Of a stretch of DNA of 64,000 nucleotides, positions 60,776 through 64,000 are shown piece after piece. Under the pieces are notes generated by a model. It made no database searches and had not been told where the DNA came from. It saw only the letters and a list, made by a program, of their open reading frames with translations. Within the stretch, counting starts at the first letter, position 1; every line of letters starts with the position of its first letter. The translations under genes and the position numbers were made by a program. Source of the stretch: Sipunculus nudus (Eukaryota > Annelida > Sipuncula > Golfingiida > Sipunculidae); the NCBI GenBank assembly GCA_026874595.1, contig CM049306.1, positions 61,760,019 through 61,824,018 of the forward strand, in the 5' to 3' direction.

Positions 60776-60905
60776 GATGTTTGACGTAGGGGGTCAGAGG
60801 TCAGAGCGCAAGAAGTGGATACACTGCTTTGAGGGTGTAACAGCAATTATTTTCATAGTGGCCATGAGTGAATATGACCTCCTGTTATATGAGGACGCAG
60901 AGACG
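60776..60905 (+). CDS. GNAI: G-alpha-i exon 6a (switch II/III-IV, Go-leaning variant)
   Basis: A 130-bp exon with acceptor CATCAG and donor ACG|GTATGA. It completes Lys197 and encodes residues 198-240: [14 protein letters not shown] (G3 motif and switch II, catalytic Gln204), [18 protein letters not shown], then L-L-L-Y-E-D-A-E-T. The last nine residues replace the Gi-typical x-x-L-A-E-D-E-E-M. Y-E-D-A-E-T is closer to Go's H-E-D-E-T-T. The frame is intact and splice sites are good. It is one of two tandem copies; the other is at 62103-62232. Confidence 0.93.
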
Positions 60906-62102
60906 GTATGACCCTGGTCACTTTGACCCCTACCTAAGGTTGCACCTAAGCTCAGCTTTCACCACTCACGCTTCACACTATGAGGAGGGGTGTATCCTGG
61001 GATAGACTGTGGGGGGAGGTGGGGCTCACAGCACAAGTTACAATATTGGTGTGGCTGGTATAAGTCATGGACTTGGAGAAGGCTGTGACAACCTGGACAC
61101 TGTTGAGACATCCTTCTTCTCCTCTGAGACTTGTTGTTTTCTTAATTATATAATTATACAAGTTTTGATAATAGCTAATAGATTCATTCCCAGTGCAAAA
61201 TCTTTCCCAAAAAAAAATTTAGCTTGTATGGAATGGAAGTTTTTCTGGCAAACTCAAAATGGTTTAATAAATGTGATAAAATTAACAAATTTAAAAAAAA
61301 GAGAGAATTTCTTTTTAATGGTTGCCTATGGAACATGTTGTCCCGTACTGAATCAAGGTGTTCTTGGTAAGGTCAAGTCTTTTATCTTAAATTACAACTA
61401 GCTAAACCATCAGTTTGAACTTGTGCTGTGATATCAGACATTTCTTGCTCTGTATATAAGTTACTAACAATGTGCCTGCACAGATTGACAAATCAACAGG
61501 AGTGGAGAGAAAGGATGAGGGAAATTCCAAATAGTGAGCAAGGACATGAAAGGTCACTGATAAATACCTGTCCCATAGATGATCATGGAATTACTTACAT
61601 TTTAGTCACATTTACTCATATATTTACTAATAATGTACACAAGACATGTAGCTTAATATATGGATGTCCATCAATTCATCAAACTCTGAAAAAAACAGTT
61701 TCTAGACTGTCGAAATTAGATATTTTAGTATGAACTAAAAAAAATAAGTTAACTAAAGACAGTGAAGAGAAAAGGAATTGTGCAGGTTTAACAAATCATT
61801 AAGGTAATTTACAGGTAGTAGCCTGAAATGAAACTTGTGATTGGTGAATGTAGGGGGGGGGGGGGGGGGAAGGAAGCTCAATTATTTCATAAAAGCCCTT
61901 TTTCTACTCTTTTTAAAAGATGAGTGAGTATAATTCAGAATTTTATGTGTGATCATCATCAGAGTAGTAAATAAAGAGCTGCCATCTTCATGTCCTTGCT
62001 TCATGTGACTGCTGTATCCTGTGTGTACTTTGATTGACCCAGCTTTCCAGTAACACTGTTATTAACCTTGTATAAAACACACCTAACACTCTCTTTGTTC
62101 AG
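60906..62102 (+). other. GNAI: Intron between the two exon 6 copies
   Basis: A 1197-bp intron from GTATGA to TTTGTTCAG. It contains a 17-base G run (61853-61869) about 230 bp before exon 6b. G-runs near splice sites can influence exon choice in other genes, but that is inference here. I could not identify complementary docking or selector sequences by eye. Confidence 0.75.
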
Positions 62103-62232
62103 GATGTTTGACGTGGGTGGCCAGCGATCAGAGCGTAAGAAATGGATTCACTGCTTCGAGGGTGTGACTGCAATCATTTTCATTGTGGCCATGAGCGAGT
62201 ATGATCTGACCCTTGCTGAGGACCAGGAAATG
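62103..62232 (+). CDS. GNAI: G-alpha-i exon 6b (switch II/III-IV, Gi-typical variant)
   Basis: A 130-bp exon with a pyrimidine-rich acceptor (CTCTCTTTGTTCAG) and donor ATG|GTATGC. It encodes the same residues 198-232 as exon 6a (DVGGQ, switch [14 protein letters not shown]), then T-L-A-E-D-Q-E-M, which matches the Gi consensus (L-A-E-D-E-E-M). Eighteen of the 39 shared amino acids use different codons from exon 6a, so the copies are old rather than a recent duplication or assembly artefact. It ends at a codon boundary, as expected before exon 7. Confidence 0.95.
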
Positions 62233-64000
62233 GTATGCATATTAATGAGCTGACACTGGGCATGCTGCATGAACTGCTGATAGCTGCTGTCAGGTTGAAG
62301 CATCTTTTGCTGTTGTGACTCCTGTTGTGCTCTTTTTTTCTTTTCTTTTTTTTTTTTTACTTGGCAGATGATTTATGCACCGCCTTGTGGTAGAACCAGA
62401 GTAACACGACTGGATTTTTTTTTTTTTAGCTTTCCCCTTACTTTGAAATCCACTGATATAAGCAAGAAAGTAGCAGTACACTGACTGACCCAAGAAGAAA
62501 CTGACCAAACATCTTTAGACCCTGAATGTAAGAAAAGATTGCGTTACTTGTAAGGTGACTTCAAGCAAATCAGCAGGTCAGGAACATTGCAGATAGCCAA
62601 TTAAGGTGCATTTTGCATTTGATAAAAACTTGATAATCTGTGTTGGATTGTCTGCTTGAATGAGACCACAAACAGATAATGTAGAGGTGACATTTCAAGA
62701 TATTTTTGTTGTTGGGCAACATTTTGTATCACATTTTTTAGGCGATCAGCCAAGATTGTAGCTTTGGACTGGCAGGGTGTAAAATTAACACTGGACAACT
62801 GGAAATGGCCGGTAGTATTCTCCGGGGTCAGTAAATGTCATTCAGGCACGGAACATTTTTTTTTACCATACATGTTACTCTGACGAAATGATAAGTGACC
62901 GCTTCCCACCAGAGGTTTCTCGACAGTCGTGATACCTGTATGACGCCTAACCGAGAATAAGCCTCCAGTTAGATCACTTGCTCTGTGAATAGAATATTGC
63001 CATATATGGAAATAACACTGGTAACCTATTATGAGGAAAAGTCGTTTTTTGTATGGTGTCACAGACTGGTAGTACACTCTAACTTCTCTGGGCCAATTGT
63101 TTTGTTTTCTGCCTGAGAGAAGTAGATTAATGCAGGGTACCAATCTAATAGCCTCTTAAGCGGAGCACCAAGGTATGTCTGTGTTAGGGAATACCTTACG
63201 ATGTCATGCAAATGTTCACAGGTGCCTCAGCACTTGGTTCTTATGCTTTGTTGACAAATGTGTTGAAGGTGTTTATTTAGTTTGGAATATTTTTCTGTGT
63301 TTCACACATTCATAGGGACAAAACCAGGCACTGAAGCTTGAATCCAGTCTTATTGGTAAAATATGGGAATTCTCATAACTTGGAACAAACAACCATGCGG
63401 GGTCAGGTGGAATTCTGTGGGGTCCAGTAAATTTTTTTTTTATGCCAGACCCCATTCCATTTAAATGAAAAGTTAATTTTGCCCTGGACTGGCATGATCC
63501 AAGTGTGTGTGATGTCATGAAGTACGAGCTCACCTGGGCAAAAAGAAAGCCAAATACACTCAGAAATAGCATTAGAACAATAGGATTTACTCTTTTGGCA
63601 CTGACAGTACTGAGAGAAATCAAACTTAACAGGTTTCTGCTTCGCTTGATTAAAAGAACATCAATCTTTCTGCCATGGCAAACTTTGTATCACATCTTAA
63701 ATGGGCCCAGTAATCATCTGTCAAGTCAAATGACAGTCCAGATATTTTCAGTTTTCATTTCTTAGCCCACTTGTTATTCAGAGATTATTTGTTAATATAT
63801 TAGTGAAATATACTTTAAAATCATGTAACAGGTATGTAAATTGCTTTTTTTGATGGAACAATGGGAATGTAAAAATAATTAACGGTCGCATGGGTAAACT
63901 AAACTGGCAGATGGCCTGCGTGTATTTAAAACACCAAACCTCATTTAAATATGTTAATGTACTAGTGGCGGATCAGCTGGACAGTTGTCAGTTCAACAGT
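62233..64000 (+). other. GNAI: Start of G-alpha-i intron 6
   Basis: No exon 7 (expected N-R-M-H-E-S and N-K-K-D motifs, 154 bp in relatives) is present up to base 64000. No third exon 6 copy was seen. The sequence is AT-rich with short poly-T runs and no recognised repeat. Confidence 0.7.

Larger units (their letters stand above)
21763..62232 (+). other. GNAI: Gi-class G-protein alpha subunit gene, exons 1 to 6 (3' part outside window)
   Basis: The product binds and hydrolyses GTP at the inner face of the plasma membrane. It couples seven-helix receptors to effectors; in known Gi proteins the main effector action is inhibition of adenylyl cyclase. Exon lengths 118, 43, 142, 158, 129 and 130 bp, and all phases, equal those of vertebrate GNAI genes. 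Visible features are: the MGC acylation site; G1 loop GAGESGKS (40-47); R178 and T181 in switch I (LRTRVKTTG); DVGGQ (200-204) with the catalytic Gln; and the full helical domain. Exon 6 is duplicated in tandem. Exons 7-8, with NKKD, TCAT and the C-terminal receptor-contact tail, are not in the window. Helical-domain residues (such as [12 protein letters not shown] and [11 protein letters not shown]-like runs) favour Gi over Go. Confidence 0.96.

Noticed and set aside
61009-61401. A 130-codon open frame between exons 6a and 6b
   Set aside because: The translation has no family resemblance and lies in the intron with no matching splice signals in frame. Stop-free length alone is not enough in AT-rich DNA with this many frames.
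60776-62232. Exon 6 duplication as an assembly or haplotype-merging artefact
   Set aside because: The two copies differ at 18 silent sites plus four codon changes, and their flanking introns are unrelated, so they are not two alleles placed in tandem.
62233-64000. Exon 7 of the G-alpha gene or a third copy of exon 6
   Set aside because: Neither the N-K-K-D region nor another D-V-G-G-Q block was found on the plus strand in the remaining 1.8 kb.

Overview
This is animal nuclear DNA: canonical GT-AG introns, low gene density, decayed transposons and many simple repeats. The repeat style suggests a marine invertebrate, probably a mollusc or other lophotrochozoan: hairpin-headed families with (CCGTC)n, GGTCAAGGTCAC arrays, and long poly-C/poly-G tracts. 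The species cannot be fixed from the window.

Two protein-coding genes are well supported, and both run off the window. On the minus strand, 5978 down to 1 holds four exons of a secreted thioredoxin-fold (DsbA-like) protein: 5978-5685, 1585-1461, 285-173 and 80-1. It has a signal peptide and a C-G-D-S motif where the CxxC site would lie. On the plus strand, 21763-62232 holds exons 1-6 of a heterotrimeric G-protein alpha subunit of the Gi class. The exon sizes (118, 43, 142, 158, 129, 130 bp) are those of vertebrate GNAI genes. Intron 1 alone is 32.7 kb. Exons 7-8 (NKxD and TCAT motifs, C-terminus) lie beyond the right edge.

The main discovery is that exon 6 of the Gi-alpha gene is present twice in tandem, at 60776-60905 (6a) and 62103-62232 (6b). 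Both copies are 130 bp, intact, with good splice sites and the same phase. They encode an identical DVGGQ/switch II segment despite 18 synonymous codon differences. They differ at only four residues (233, 235, 238, 240), all in the switch IV region. 6b is Gi-like there, while 6a leans towards Go. Including both exons gives an immediate stop and skipping both shifts the frame, so the pair behaves like mutually exclusive exons.

Between the two genes lies a transposon graveyard. It holds a Ty3/Gypsy remnant (about 6309-9295, minus) and a nearly full-length but decayed Tx1/L1-like LINE (about 10250-13690, minus). A tRNA-derived SINE is split by a second LINE fragment, with an 8-bp target duplication (14763-16270). 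Three copies of a short DNA transposon carry TACGCTC/GAGCGTA ends and perfect 9-bp target duplications (3815-4453, 6589-7049, 14143-14613). A pogo/Tigger-like element sits at 1916-3207.

Gi-alpha intron 1 carries a Harbinger-like MITE (23531-24305), a hAT-like element (30648-31301), several large dispersed repeats with internal tandem arrays (about 280 bp, 140 bp and 339 bp periods), a 37-bp palindromic minisatellite (50900-51070) and many homopolymeric G/C tracts. One short exon-like ORF on the minus strand (47286-47102) is unexplained.
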